Source: an uncultured Catenibacterium sp. | Lineage (GTDB): Bacteria; Bacillota_I; Bacilli_A; Erysipelotrichales; Coprobacillaceae | Reading direction: 5' to 3' | DNA: 20,706 nt | NCBI GenBank assembly: GCA_900540685.1 | Contig: UQGS01000040.1 | Span: 1 to 20,706 of the forward strand | Shown here: positions 14,195 to 20,706 of the stretch, piece by piece | Layout: every line of letters begins with the position of its first letter | Numbering within the stretch: the first letter of the stretch is position 1 | The notes under the pieces: generated by a model | The model's input: the letters and a program-made list of their open reading frames with translations, nothing else | Told to the model about the DNA's origin: nothing | The model's database searches: none | Program-made: the position numbers and the translations under genes

Positions 14195-15296
14195 TTTCTT
14201 TAAAGAAACCAGGATCCACTAGATCAAGAAGCTGTGCCCCTCTTTTTTCAATATCTAAAGCAGGGTGTTTATGTTTAGTGATATTGGTGATGATCTTATA
14301 TTCTGTATTCTTTTTAGCTGTTTTAATATAACGCTGTCCTGTAGTAGATAAGCCTAGGATATGAATATAATCAATATCCATGGCTTTTTTCATTTCCTCT
14401 TTTGTATTATGAAGAAGAATATGTACCAGCATTCTTTGTATTCTGCTTCTTGTATAACGTTTACTTGTTAAACTGTTAATTAACTCTTCTAGACTATGAG
14501 TTTCTTGGTTCACTTTATAAAGACGGTCATCAAGTCCTTCTTCTATCATATGTAGATTTTCTAGAGGAGTAAAAGTAATGAGATACTTTAAATAAGGGTA
14601 GAACTCTTCTAGAGTAAAGAAATGAGAGTTCTTATAAGTTTCATATCCAGGTAATTGATGAGCAACATCTTTTCTCTGCTTCAACGCGATACGTAAAGAA
14701 GTGGCACTGGAAATTTGTTCGATATCTTTTGCATGATAATCATTGGTACGCTTTATACAATGCATAGAAATAGGATAATGATGATGAATCACCTCTTTAA
14801 CATAACTGAGTCCTAATAAATCATTAGGTGTTCTCACTTCCTTATTTAAAATAAACTGCAATGCCTGATTACAGGCATCAGGATAACGTAAGCCATCCTT
14901 CATGCCTTCTTTTACTTTTAAATTGTAAGTATCAGGATCTTTTTCAATACCCTCGGCTATTTCTATAAATGTCTCTATATTGCCATCCTCACTGCCAAAT
15001 ACAAGATCAGTCACACCCATCTCATGAAGTAAAGTCACTGCCCCTTTCGCAAAATAATCTGCACTCTGACAGGCATAAACAAGAGGAAGTTCTATCACGA
15101 TATCGATTCCTTCATTTATTGCGATGGCCGCTCTTTTTTGATAACTGATCAAAGCAGGTTCTCCTCTTTGTACAAAAGAGGAACTCATGACACAGATTGT
15201 GAGATCTGGCTGAATTAGTTTTTTAGCTTCTTGAAGATGTAGACGATGCCCTAAGTGATAAGGGTTATATTCTGTAATAATACCTAGTATTCTCAT
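14154..15296 (-). CDS. tmcAL: tRNA(Met) cytidine acetate ligase
   Basis: TmcAL (YlbM) makes N4-acetylcytidine at the wobble base of elongator tRNA-Met from acetate and ATP. The N-terminus GIITEYNPYHLGHRLHL carries the nucleotidyltransferase HxGH motif in the family form. MSSSFVQRGEPALISYQKRA, IELPLVYACQSADYFAKGAV and VFGSEDGN are further conserved stretches. The 380-residue length is usual. GAGGTGA sits just before the ATG at 15296. The 3' end overlaps the HAD gene tail-to-tail with no terminator visible. It is divergent from the gene at 15380, sharing a 10-bp inverted repeat in the spacer. Confidence 0.93.
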   Translation of the reverse strand: MRILGIITEYNPYHLGHRLHLQEAKKLIQPDLTICVMSSSFVQRGEPALISYQKRAAIAINEGIDIVIELPLVYACQSADYFAKGAVTLLHEMGVTDLVFGSEDGNIETFIEIAEGIEKDPDTYNLKVKEGMKDGLRYPDACNQALQFILNKEVRTPNDLLGLSYVKEVIHHHYPISMHCIKRTNDYHAKDIEQISSATSLRIALKQRKDVAHQLPGYETYKNSHFFTLEEFYPYLKYLITFTPLENLHMIEEGLDDRLYKVNQETHSLEELINSLTSKRYTRSRIQRMLVHILLHNTKEEMKKAMDIDYIHILGLSTTGQRYIKTAKKNTEYKIITNITKHKHPALDIEKRGAQLLDLVDPGFFKETIQAIPYRKIDLK

Positions 15297-15306
15297 GGAA
15301 TCACCT

Positions 15307-15360
15307 CAAAAAGTATTTTATCATAATGGACTGATAATACAAATAATGATATACTTTTTG
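15307..15360. repeat. Inverted repeat between divergent promoters (candidate operator)
   Basis: CAAAAAGTAT (15307-15316) and ATACTTTTTG (15351-15360) are perfect inverted copies 34 nt apart in the spacer between tmcAL and the gene at 15380. The right half overlaps the -10 box of the rightward promoter. A regulator could bind both halves, or the pattern could be a by-product of AT-rich divergent promoters. Confidence 0.45.
15327..15355 (+). promoter_or_regulatory. Promoter for the FakA C-terminal-like gene
   Basis: TGGACT (15327-15332, 4 of 6) and TATACT (15350-15355, 5 of 6) with a 17-nt spacer. Transcription would begin near 15362, leaving a short leader with AGGAGG before ATG 15380. A leftward promoter for tmcAL (TTGTAT, 16 nt, TAAAAT on the minus strand) appears to overlap it. 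Confidence 0.6.
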
Positions 15361-15379
15361 TATTAGGAGGATTATTAAT

Positions 15380-15634
15380 ATGGCTTTAGAATTTAGATAT
15401 GATACACAGTTATTAATTGATGGTCATGATTTAGATGAAGATGATATCAATGATTACATCACTGAACATTTCAAAGGAGACTGCCTTCTTGCAGTAGGTG
15501 ATGAAGACTTAATTAAGATTCATTTCCATACAAATGAACCATGGCAGTTATTAGAATATTGTGCGACATTAGGTGAAATCTATGACATCGTTGTAGAAGA
15601 CATGGATCGTCAATCTAGAGGTTTAAAGGGATAA
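15380..15634 (+). CDS. Stand-alone FakA/YloV C-terminal-like domain protein
   Basis: The 84 residues match only the last domain of FakA-type (DhaL/YloV) fatty-acid kinases. The signs are the 'LEFRYDTQLLIDG' opening, 'GDCLLAVGDEDLIKIHFHTNEPWQLLEYCATLGEIYDIVVEDM', and the final RQSRG. FakA itself has about 550 residues with an N-terminal kinase domain, which is absent here. With its own promoter, AGGAGG and terminator this looks like an intact small gene, not a fragment. It may interact with a fatty-acid or FakB partner, but that is inference. The similarity is recalled from the family pattern. Confidence 0.7.
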   Translation: MALEFRYDTQLLIDGHDLDEDDINDYITEHFKGDCLLAVGDEDLIKIHFHTNEPWQLLEYCATLGEIYDIVVEDMDRQSRGLKG

Positions 15635-15660
15635 CTTTCATCTTTGATGAAAGTTTTTTT
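15633..15660 (+). terminator. Intrinsic terminator after the FakA-like gene
   Basis: AACTTTCATC (15633-15642) pairs perfectly with GATGAAAGTT (15646-15655) over a TTT loop and runs into T's up to 15660. An in-frame ATG of the next gene (15647) lies inside the stem, which speaks against that start. Confidence 0.92.
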
Positions 15661-15667
15661 AAAGACT

Positions 15668-16387
15668 ATGTTTGGATTAGGTACGATTATTAATTGCAGT
15701 GCTATTATTATCGCAGGTATTGCAGGTATGGTGTTTGGAAATCATTTGAAACAGTCCATGCAGGATACTTTGATGAAAGCAGATGGTGTTGCGGTTATTT
15801 TTATTGGTATTGCAGGCGCATTAAGTAAGATGCTTGTTATTAAGGGTGAAACAATTGATACAACAGGTACTATGATGATGATTATTTCATTATCTCTTGG
15901 TGCCATACTTGGAGAAATGCTGGACTTGGATGGCAAGATGATTCACTTTGGTGAATGGCTTAAAATTAAAACAGGTAATGCGAAAGATAAGAAGTTTGTC
16001 GATGGTTTTGTCACTGCATCTCTAACAGTCTGTATTGGTGCGATGGCCGTTGTCGGTTCTATTGAAGATGGAATCCATGCCAATCATTCTATTCTTTTTG
16101 CGAAGGCAATACTCGACTTCGTGATTATTCTTGTTATGAGTGCAGCTCTAGGTAAAGGGTGCTTATTCTCTTTTGTGCCAGTAGGCTTATTTCAGGGGAC
16201 AATCACTCTTTTAGCAAGTCTGATTAGTCCATTTATTACAAGCACAGCAATGAGTGCACTCTCATTTGTAGGTTCAATACTTATATTCTGTGTTGGTGTT
16301 AATCTTGTATTTAACACAAAAATACGTGTTGCAAACCTTTTGCCAGCACTAATTGTTGCCTGTATATGCACTGTTTTTCCATTGTAA
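15668..16387 (+). CDS. DUF554 family membrane protein (YdfK-like)
   Basis: A hydrophobic protein of 239 residues with about seven membrane segments and glycine-rich helices. It begins MFGLGTIINCSAIIIAGIAG, the usual N-terminus of the DUF554 (YdfK/YqgA) family, and contains FVTASLTVCIGAMAVVGSIEDG, a signature of that family. Function is unknown; transport has been suggested from its topology. Upstream ATG 15647 and TTG 15644 are in frame, but they sit inside a terminator hairpin, so ATG 15668 is preferred. It lies 8 nt after the T tract and has only AAAG as a possible ribosome-binding sequence. Confidence 0.85.
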   Translation: MFGLGTIINCSAIIIAGIAGMVFGNHLKQSMQDTLMKADGVAVIFIGIAGALSKMLVIKGETIDTTGTMMMIISLSLGAILGEMLDLDGKMIHFGEWLKIKTGNAKDKKFVDGFVTASLTVCIGAMAVVGSIEDGIHANHSILFAKAILDFVIILVMSAALGKGCLFSFVPVGLFQGTITLLASLISPFITSTAMSALSFVGSILIFCVGVNLVFNTKIRVANLLPALIVACICTVFPL

Positions 16388-16398
16388 GAAACTTTTAC

Positions 16399-16426
16399 TT
16401 GCATTTATTCTTGTTTTTTGTAGAAT
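16399..16426 (+). promoter_or_regulatory. Possible promoter of gpsB-rnpB
   Basis: TAGAAT (16421-16426, 5 of 6) follows TTGCAT (16399-16404, 3 of 6) after 16 nt. Transcription would begin near 16433, just upstream of the gpsB ribosome-binding site. No terminator separates it from the DUF554 gene, so read-through is also possible. Confidence 0.45.
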
Positions 16427-16446
16427 ATTTATGAGGAGTGAAGACG

Positions 16447-16785
16447 ATGGAAAACAAGATTCGATTAAGCCCTAAAAGAATTCTGAATAAAGAATTTTCT
16501 ATTGAAACAAAAGGCTATAGCGCAAATGAAGTAGATAGTTATCTTGATATTGTGAAAGAAGATTATCTTAATTTCCAATCCATGTTGAATGACTCTTATG
16601 ATGAAATTGAAGGTCTTCAAAAAGAGAATGCTGCTTTAAGAAGAAAACTCAATGAATTATTAAGAGAAAGACAGGATCAAAGAGATAATGCACGCGTCAT
16701 GGAAGAGAACTTGAATAACAATGTCGATGTCCTCAGACGTATTTCTCAATTAGAAAGAGAAGTCTATCATAAAAATAAAGACTAA
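16447..16785 (+). CDS. gpsB: Cell division regulator GpsB
   Basis: GpsB is a small cytoplasmic DivIVA-like protein that ties penicillin-binding proteins to septal and side-wall growth. The N-terminal DivIVA-like domain (RLSPKRILNKEFSIETKGYSANEVDSYLDIVKEDY, 5-40) is followed by a coiled coil (45-80) and the short C-terminal helix VDVLRRISQLEREVY that trimerises in the family. ATG 16447 is chosen because AGGAG (16434-16438) is 8 nt upstream; a GTG at 16438 overlaps that site. At 112 residues it is the expected size. The position directly before rnpB is conserved in Bacillota. Confidence 0.93.
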   Translation: MENKIRLSPKRILNKEFSIETKGYSANEVDSYLDIVKEDYLNFQSMLNDSYDEIEGLQKENAALRRKLNELLRERQDQRDNARVMEENLNNNVDVLRRISQLEREVYHKNKD

Positions 16786-16786
16786 T

Positions 16787-17116
16787 ATGTGTCTGCGAGA
16801 ACTGATCGCTGGAAACAGAGGAAAGTCCGTGCTGCCACTATCTGAGATGATAGTAGTGATCGTGCTGAGGCTAATAACCTCAGGCAGAAATGACAACGGT
16901 GAACGCCTAAGTCGTAAGATATGGAACTAGCCATAAAGTGCCACAGAAACGAATACTGTTAGAAATGACAGGGTGAAAAGGGGTAAACTTCGCGAGGCAG
17001 AAACCCAAATTTTGGTAGGGGAGTCTAGCAAAAGGAATTGAACGGATGCTAGGTAGAGCAATCTAAGATAAATGATGAGTTGAAAAACAGAACACGGCTT
17101 ATAAGAGCAGACTCAT
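16787..17116 (+). ncRNA. rnpB: RNase P RNA, Bacillus (type B) class
   Basis: Catalytic RNA that trims the 5' leader of pre-tRNAs with the protein RnpA. The conserved elements are present: GAGGAAAGTCC near the 5' end, GACAACGG-like CR segments, AGAAACCC in the middle, and ACAGAACACGGCTTATA near the 3' end. The ends pair as helix P1, ATGTGTCTGC (16787-16796) with GCAGACTCAT (17107-17116), one mismatch. It follows the gpsB stop within 2 nt and may be processed from a joint transcript. Exact mature ends are estimated from P1. Confidence 0.95.
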
Positions 17117-17117
17117 A

Positions 17118-17147
17118 GATGGTTTCCATTGGAGACCGTCTTTTTTT
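17118..17147 (+). terminator. Intrinsic terminator after rnpB
   Basis: GATGGTTTCC (17118-17127) pairs with GGAGACCGTC (17131-17140), with two G-T pairs, over an ATT loop, followed by seven T's. Confidence 0.93.
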
Positions 17148-17222
17148 GTCTGTTTATAATAGTTGTAAAATGACACTATTTGTGGTTAAATAGACTTGAT
17201 ATAAATGCAAGGAGGCTTTGAG

Positions 17223-18134
17223 ATGAATATTAGTGAAATAATCAAACAGAAAAGAGAAGAAAAAGGATTATCTGTTGAAGAATTATCTTCTCAGACAATG
17301 CTTTCAATTGCGATAATTAAAGATCTAGAAAGTGGCAACTTTGACCATTACCAGGGTGAAGAAGCTTATATGAAGATGTATCTAAGAAAGATCTGTCGCG
17401 CTCTTGATATAAATGAAAAAGAAGTACAGAATGAGTATTTAAACTTAACTCAGAAGATTGAGTTAGAAGAATTACAGGAAGCAGAAGCGCAGAATGAGCA
17501 GGCAAAGAAAAAGTTATCCGCAGATGAGGAAAAAGCAAAAGCTTTCCGTTTTGAAAAGCCTTCATTTACAAATAATAAAGGTGTCATAGGTGATAAGAGT
17601 CATTTGAATGTGATTAGAGTGATTATTATTATATTACTTGTTGCGATGATTTTCTGTGTAGGTTTCTTTGCGATTAGTAAAACAAAGTCTAAGACAGATG
17701 TACCATCATTTACAAGAAATCAGCAGACTGCAGCAGGTGAAGTGACTAAGAAACCTTCTAAAAAGAAAACTGAAAAGAAGAAAGAAGAAGTTGTACCTGC
17801 AGTGACATATACAAGAAATAGTGATTTAAACTATAACTTTAAATTAAAGGATGCAAATGCACAAACATTTAAATTAAAGGTTGAATATTCTAAGAAGTGC
17901 TGGGGAAGCCTTTATGTAAACCGTACTAAATACACTCAGTTTGAAGGTAAGACATATAATGAAGGTGACAGCGTAGAAGTTACATTAAATACAGCAGAAT
18001 TTAATTCATTAAGACTTGTAAGTGGTGAACAATCTGGTGTGAAGGTGTATGTGGATGATGTAGAAGTTCCATTAACTGATGAAGAAAAGGCTGAAACAGG
18101 ACTCAAATATACTTATTTAACATTGGAGAAGTAA
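17223..18134 (+). CDS. rodZ: RodZ-like cell-shape protein (cytoplasmic HTH, one TM, DUF4115)
   Basis: RodZ links the MreB elongation machinery to the membrane. Residues 1-80 are an Xre-type helix-turn-helix (IIKQKREEKGLSVEELSSQTMLSIAIIKDLESGNF). A charged linker follows to 128, then one membrane helix at 129-151 (VIRVIIIILLVAMIFCVGFFAI), a lysine-rich stretch near 176-189, and an extracellular beta-rich DUF4115 domain to the end. ATG 17223 is supported by AAGGAGG 7 nt upstream; an ATG at 17205 overlaps that. The promoter is not clear: TATAAT is at 17155-17160 and TATAAA at 17200-17205, both with weak -35 boxes. It heads rodZ-pgsA-cinA-recA, an order known from Bacillus (ymfM-pgsA-cinA-recA). 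Confidence 0.9.
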   Translation: MNISEIIKQKREEKGLSVEELSSQTMLSIAIIKDLESGNFDHYQGEEAYMKMYLRKICRALDINEKEVQNEYLNLTQKIELEELQEAEAQNEQAKKKLSADEEKAKAFRFEKPSFTNNKGVIGDKSHLNVIRVIIIILLVAMIFCVGFFAISKTKSKTDVPSFTRNQQTAAGEVTKKPSKKKTEKKKEEVVPAVTYTRNSDLNYNFKLKDANAQTFKLKVEYSKKCWGSLYVNRTKYTQFEGKTYNEGDSVEVTLNTAEFNSLRLVSGEQSGVKVYVDDVEVPLTDEEKAETGLKYTYLTLEK

Positions 18135-18135
18135 G

Positions 18136-18726
18136 ATGAATTTACCAAATCGTTTAACAGTAACACGTTTATGTCTTGTGCCAGTATTTATCGCATTATA
18201 TTTATGTCCTTATTTTACAGATATCAGTGTGCCTCAGATTCATTTTCTCTTTACTGATATTTCTGTCATCCAGTTATTAGCCTTTATTGTATTTTTAGGA
18301 GCCTCTTTTACAGATTTCTTAGATGGTTATCTAGCAAGAAAAAATCATCTTGTCACTACTTTTGGTAAGTTTGTAGACCCTATTGCAGATAAGATGCTTG
18401 TGAATTCAGCACTTATTCTTCTTACATGGAATAATAAGATGTCAGTCATCGCCTTAATCGTTATGCTTTTAAGAGATACTTTTGTGGATGGCGTACGTCT
18501 TGTTGCATCTAGTTCTAATAGAGTTCTTGCAGCCAGCATTTATGGAAAACTTAAGACAGTGACTCAGATGGTGGGCATTTGTCTTCTCTTATTAAATAAT
18601 CCAATCTTTGCGCATTGGGATATCCCATTTGCGAATTATGTGATTAATATCGCAGCATGTGTTTCATTATTATCTGGTATTGATTATTTCTGGAAGAATA
18701 GAGATTTAATCCTGGAGAGTATGTAA
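18136..18726 (+). CDS. pgsA: CDP-diacylglycerol-glycerol-3-phosphate 3-phosphatidyltransferase
   Basis: Membrane enzyme of phosphatidylglycerol synthesis that transfers the phosphatidyl group from CDP-diacylglycerol to glycerol-3-phosphate. The CDP-alcohol phosphotransferase signature D(x2)DG(x2)AR(x8)G(x3)D(x3)D is complete, with Asp60, Asp63-Gly64, Ala67-Arg68, Gly77, Asp81 and Asp85. MNLPNRLTVTRL is the standard opening. Several hydrophobic helices fill the 196 residues, a normal length. ATG follows the rodZ stop by 1 nt, with GGAGA upstream. Confidence 0.96.
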   Translation: MNLPNRLTVTRLCLVPVFIALYLCPYFTDISVPQIHFLFTDISVIQLLAFIVFLGASFTDFLDGYLARKNHLVTTFGKFVDPIADKMLVNSALILLTWNNKMSVIALIVMLLRDTFVDGVRLVASSSNRVLAASIYGKLKTVTQMVGICLLLLNNPIFAHWDIPFANYVINIAACVSLLSGIDYFWKNRDLILESM

Positions 18727-18727
18727 C

Positions 18728-19183
18728 ATGGAAGATTTAGTCAGATTATTAATAAAAAAGAATGTAACAATTTCCAGCGTTGAAAGCTTTACAGTAGGAA
18801 ATTTTGCGGCAGCTCTTGGATCAGTTCCAGGAGTTTCTGCTGTTTATAAGGGGAGTCTTGTCAGTTATCAAACAATTATTAAGCATCAGGTATTAGGTAT
18901 CCCTCAGGAAGTGATTGATATGTATGGTGTTGTGTCTAATGAAGTGGCAGGACTTATGTGTATCAATGGACAGAAGATGTTTGATACAGATCTTTGTATC
19001 TCATTTACTGGTAATGCGGGTCCAGATGCGATGGAAGGCAAGAAGGTCGGTCTCATTTATATTGGGATTGCCTATAAGGATGAAGTTCATACTTATGAAT
19101 ATGAACTAGAAGGTAGTCGTAAGCAGATTGTAGAACAGGCTCTTGCGATAGGAAAAATGAAAATTTCTGAAATTTTGAAGTAA
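18728..19183 (+). CDS. cinA: CinA C-terminal domain protein (nicotinamide-nucleotide amidohydrolase-like), active-site motif altered
   Basis: PncC-type enzymes deamidate nicotinamide mononucleotide in NAD recycling. The 151-residue protein has only the C-terminal domain of CinA, as stand-alone PncC does. Conserved parts are VPGVSAVYKGSLVSYQTIIKHQVLGI, YGVVSNEVAGLM and ISFTGNAGPDAMEGKKVGLIYIGI. The active-site segment usually read as ESCTGG is ESFTVG here: the Glu, Ser20 and Thr remain but Cys and one Gly are replaced. Its place between pgsA and recA matches the competence-damage gene cinA of Bacillota. Activity is uncertain because of the substitutions. It starts 1 nt after the pgsA stop. Confidence 0.85.
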   Translation: MEDLVRLLIKKNVTISSVESFTVGNFAAALGSVPGVSAVYKGSLVSYQTIIKHQVLGIPQEVIDMYGVVSNEVAGLMCINGQKMFDTDLCISFTGNAGPDAMEGKKVGLIYIGIAYKDEVHTYEYELEGSRKQIVEQALAIGKMKISEILK

Positions 19184-19227
19184 TTTATAAATAATAATCG
19201 TATGAATATGTATGGAGGTATATGTTT

Positions 19228-20262
19228 ATGGCGAAGGAAAAGAAAACTGCAGTCAAAGATACTGATGCAGCATTAGATGATGCAATTAGTCAGATTGAAA
19301 AGAAATTTGGTAAAGGGTCTGTTATGCGTCTTGGAGACCATACAGCAGTGGATGTGGATGTCATCCCTTCAGGCTCTTTAACTCTTGATAAAGCATTAGG
19401 TATTGGTGGTTACCCTAAGGGACGTATTATTGAAATCTATGGTCCTGAATCAAGTGGTAAAACAACTCTTACATTACATGCAATTGCGCAGGCACAAAAA
19501 CAGGGTGGTAAAGCAGCATTTATTGATGCAGAACATGCCATTGATCCTGTTTATGCCAAGAATTTAGGTGTTGATATCGATGAATTGATTCTTTCACAGC
19601 CAGATAGTGGTGAACAGGCACTAGAGATTGCTGAAATGTTAGTGCGTTCTGGCGTGATTGATTTGATTGTTATTGACTCAGTGGCTGCATTAGTGCCTCA
19701 GGTGGAATTAGATGGTGAAATGGGAGATGCAGCAGTTGGTTTACAGGCACGTCTAATGAGTAAGGCTTTAAGAAAGCTTTCTGGTGTCATGAATAAGACA
19801 AACTGTACAGTCATCTTTATCAACCAGCTACGTGAAAAAATCGGTGTTATGTATGGTAACCCTGAAACAACAACAGGTGGTCGTGCCTTGAAGTTCTATT
19901 CTTCTGTGCGTGTAGAAATTAGAAGAAGCGAACAGATCAAGCAGAATGGTGAAATTGTAGGTAATAAAGCCAATATCAAGGTTGTAAAGAATAAAGTAGC
20001 CCCACCATTTAAGACAACACAGGTGGATATTATCTATGGTAAAGGTATTTCACGTGATGGTGAAATTCTTGATTTGGCAGTAGAAGGCGATATTGTAGAA
20101 AAATCAGGTGCCTGGTATGCTTATAATGGTGAAAAGATTGGTCAGGGAAGAGAAAATGCGAAAAACTTCTTGATCGAACATCCAGCTATCTTTGAAGAAG
20201 TAGAAGAAAAAGTCAAAGCTCAGCTTTTTGGTACTGAAGAAGTGGCTGAAACTGCAGAATAA
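19228..20262 (+). CDS. recA: Recombinase A
   Basis: RecA forms filaments on single-stranded DNA, drives strand exchange and triggers LexA self-cleavage. Walker A GPESSGKTT is at 72-80, Walker B-like LIVIDSVAALVP follows, and loop L1 (QARLMSKALRKLSGVMNKTNCTVIFINQLREKIGVMYGNPETTTGG) and loop L2 are intact. At 344 residues it is full length. ATG 19228 is chosen because GGAGG (19214-19218) lies 9 nt upstream; ATG 19222 is too near. I see no Bacillus-type SOS box just upstream, so LexA control cannot be claimed. A strong terminator follows. Confidence 0.98.
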   Translation: MAKEKKTAVKDTDAALDDAISQIEKKFGKGSVMRLGDHTAVDVDVIPSGSLTLDKALGIGGYPKGRIIEIYGPESSGKTTLTLHAIAQAQKQGGKAAFIDAEHAIDPVYAKNLGVDIDELILSQPDSGEQALEIAEMLVRSGVIDLIVIDSVAALVPQVELDGEMGDAAVGLQARLMSKALRKLSGVMNKTNCTVIFINQLREKIGVMYGNPETTTGGRALKFYSSVRVEIRRSEQIKQNGEIVGNKANIKVVKNKVAPPFKTTQVDIIYGKGISRDGEILDLAVEGDIVEKSGAWYAYNGEKIGQGRENAKNFLIEHPAIFEEVEEKVKAQLFGTEEVAETAE

Positions 20263-20273
20263 TCTCATTACTT

Positions 20274-20295
20274 AGGCGGAACATTCCGCCTTTTT
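20274..20295 (+). terminator. Intrinsic terminator after recA
   Basis: AGGCGGAA (20274-20281) pairs perfectly with TTCCGCCT (20284-20291) over a 2-nt loop, followed by five T's. Confidence 0.92.
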
Positions 20296-20313
20296 ATAAA
20301 ATGTGGTGTAAGT

Positions 20314-20706
20314 ATGAAGAAAACAGAAGAATTAATAATTAATACATTCTTAGAACTTGTTGAAGAAAAGCCTCTTGATAAGATCACTATTCAGGATATC
20401 GCGGATCAATGTGGAATTAATAGAAATACTTTCTATTATCATTTTGATGATATCTATTCTTTGATTGAACAAATCTTTAAAGCACGTTTAAATACTATCG
20501 AGACAATGTTTGAAGAAGGTGCTTCATGGAGTGATTGTTCTGAGGTTGCTTTGAAATTTTTAGTGGAAAATCGTCGTGCCATTAGACATATTGCGTTTTC
20601 AATGAACCGTAATCAGTTAGACCATTATCTGTTTGTAGTATTTAAAAGAATAAAATCATGTTTTGCACCGTGTTGGTATCTTTGCCTATTTATGATACAA
20701 TACGCA
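20314..20706 (+). CDS. TetR/AcrR-family transcriptional regulator (3' end cut by the window)
   Basis: The frame is open from ATG 20314 to the last base (131 codons, no stop). The N-terminus KKTEELIINTFLELVEEKPLDKITIQDIADQCGINRNTFYYHFDDIYSLIEQIF is a clear TetR helix-turn-helix: a first helix, then ITIQDIADQCGINRNTFYYHF as recognition region. The ligand-binding part follows and is incomplete. A ribosome-binding site is weak (GGTG about 6 nt upstream). The last ~20 residues (SCFAPCWYLCLFMIQYA) are unusually rich in Cys and aromatic residues, and the DNA there resembles a promoter (TTGGTA, 17 nt, TACAAT), so the gene may be interrupted near the window end. Ligand and targets are unknown. Confidence 0.85.
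   Translation, partial: MKKTEELIINTFLELVEEKPLDKITIQDIADQCGINRNTFYYHFDDIYSLIEQIFKARLNTIETMFEEGASWSDCSEVALKFLVENRRAIRHIAFSMNRNQLDHYLFVVFKRIKSCFAPCWYLCLFMIQYA

Noticed and set aside
15742..16404. Minus-strand open frames opposite the DUF554 gene
   Set aside because: They mirror hydrophobic coding sequence and show no ribosome-binding sites or family patterns.
19184..19227. SOS (LexA) box upstream of recA
   Set aside because: No sequence resembling the Bacillota CGAAC-N4-GTTCG operator is present in the 38-nt gap. Another box type cannot be excluded.

Overview
The window is a low-GC Gram-positive (Bacillota) chromosome segment. The combined evidence is a Bacillus-type RNase P RNA behind gpsB, an L20-type leader on infC-rpmI-rplT, a T-box leader on pheST, the rodZ-pgsA-cinA-recA gene order, and strong Shine-Dalgarno sequences with U-rich intrinsic terminators. 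Codon use and protein style suggest the Erysipelotrichales or Coprobacillaceae (relatives of Catenibacterium, Kandleria or Holdemanella). That placement is inference, not proof. Most of the window is housekeeping.

Layout. (1) 1-1469: tail of an unidentified reading frame, then promoter, structured leader and infC-rpmI-rplT, closed by a terminator. infC almost certainly starts at an AUU codon. (2) 1508-4857: a probable operon of an orphan PTS EIIB-like protein, a compact FtsX-type ABC permease, its BceA/LolD-type ATPase and a patatin-like lipase. (3) 4889-7613: five tightly overlapping genes: class I amidotransferase-like hydrolase, YgjP-like metallopeptidase, SpoU rRNA methyltransferase, acylphosphatase and undecaprenol/diacylglycerol kinase. 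They share a bidirectional terminator with a convergent PLP aminotransferase (7593-8756, minus strand). (4) 8875-9694: an AT-rich island bounded by 24-bp near-identical direct repeats. It carries its own promoter, a small secreted cationic peptide gene and a small acidic cytoplasmic protein gene. (5) 9698-13415: promoter, Phe-specific T-box leader and pheS-pheT. (6) 13424-16387: a Cof-type HAD phosphatase overlapping tail-to-tail with tmcAL, then divergently a stand-alone FakA-like C-terminal domain protein and a DUF554 membrane protein. (7) 16399-20295: gpsB, rnpB, rodZ, pgsA, cinA-like gene and recA. (8) 20314 to the end: a TetR-family regulator cut by the window edge.

The stretch least explained by known biology is the repeat-bounded cassette at 8875-9694. 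The two repeats differ at one of 24 positions and lie 796 bp apart. Recombination between them would remove the cassette cleanly and restore a short spacer between the aminotransferase gene and the pheST promoter. Its gene pair has the shape of a bacteriocin or secreted toxin plus immunity protein, but I recognise neither protein. The first gene appears to need a one-base shift at a run of five T to join its best-placed start codon to its body.

Other points of interest are the EIIB-ABC-lipase operon with a possible leaderless first gene, two genes whose start codons sit directly after terminator U-tracts without a Shine-Dalgarno sequence, a perfect 10-bp inverted repeat between divergent promoters, and a CinA-like protein with an altered active-site motif.
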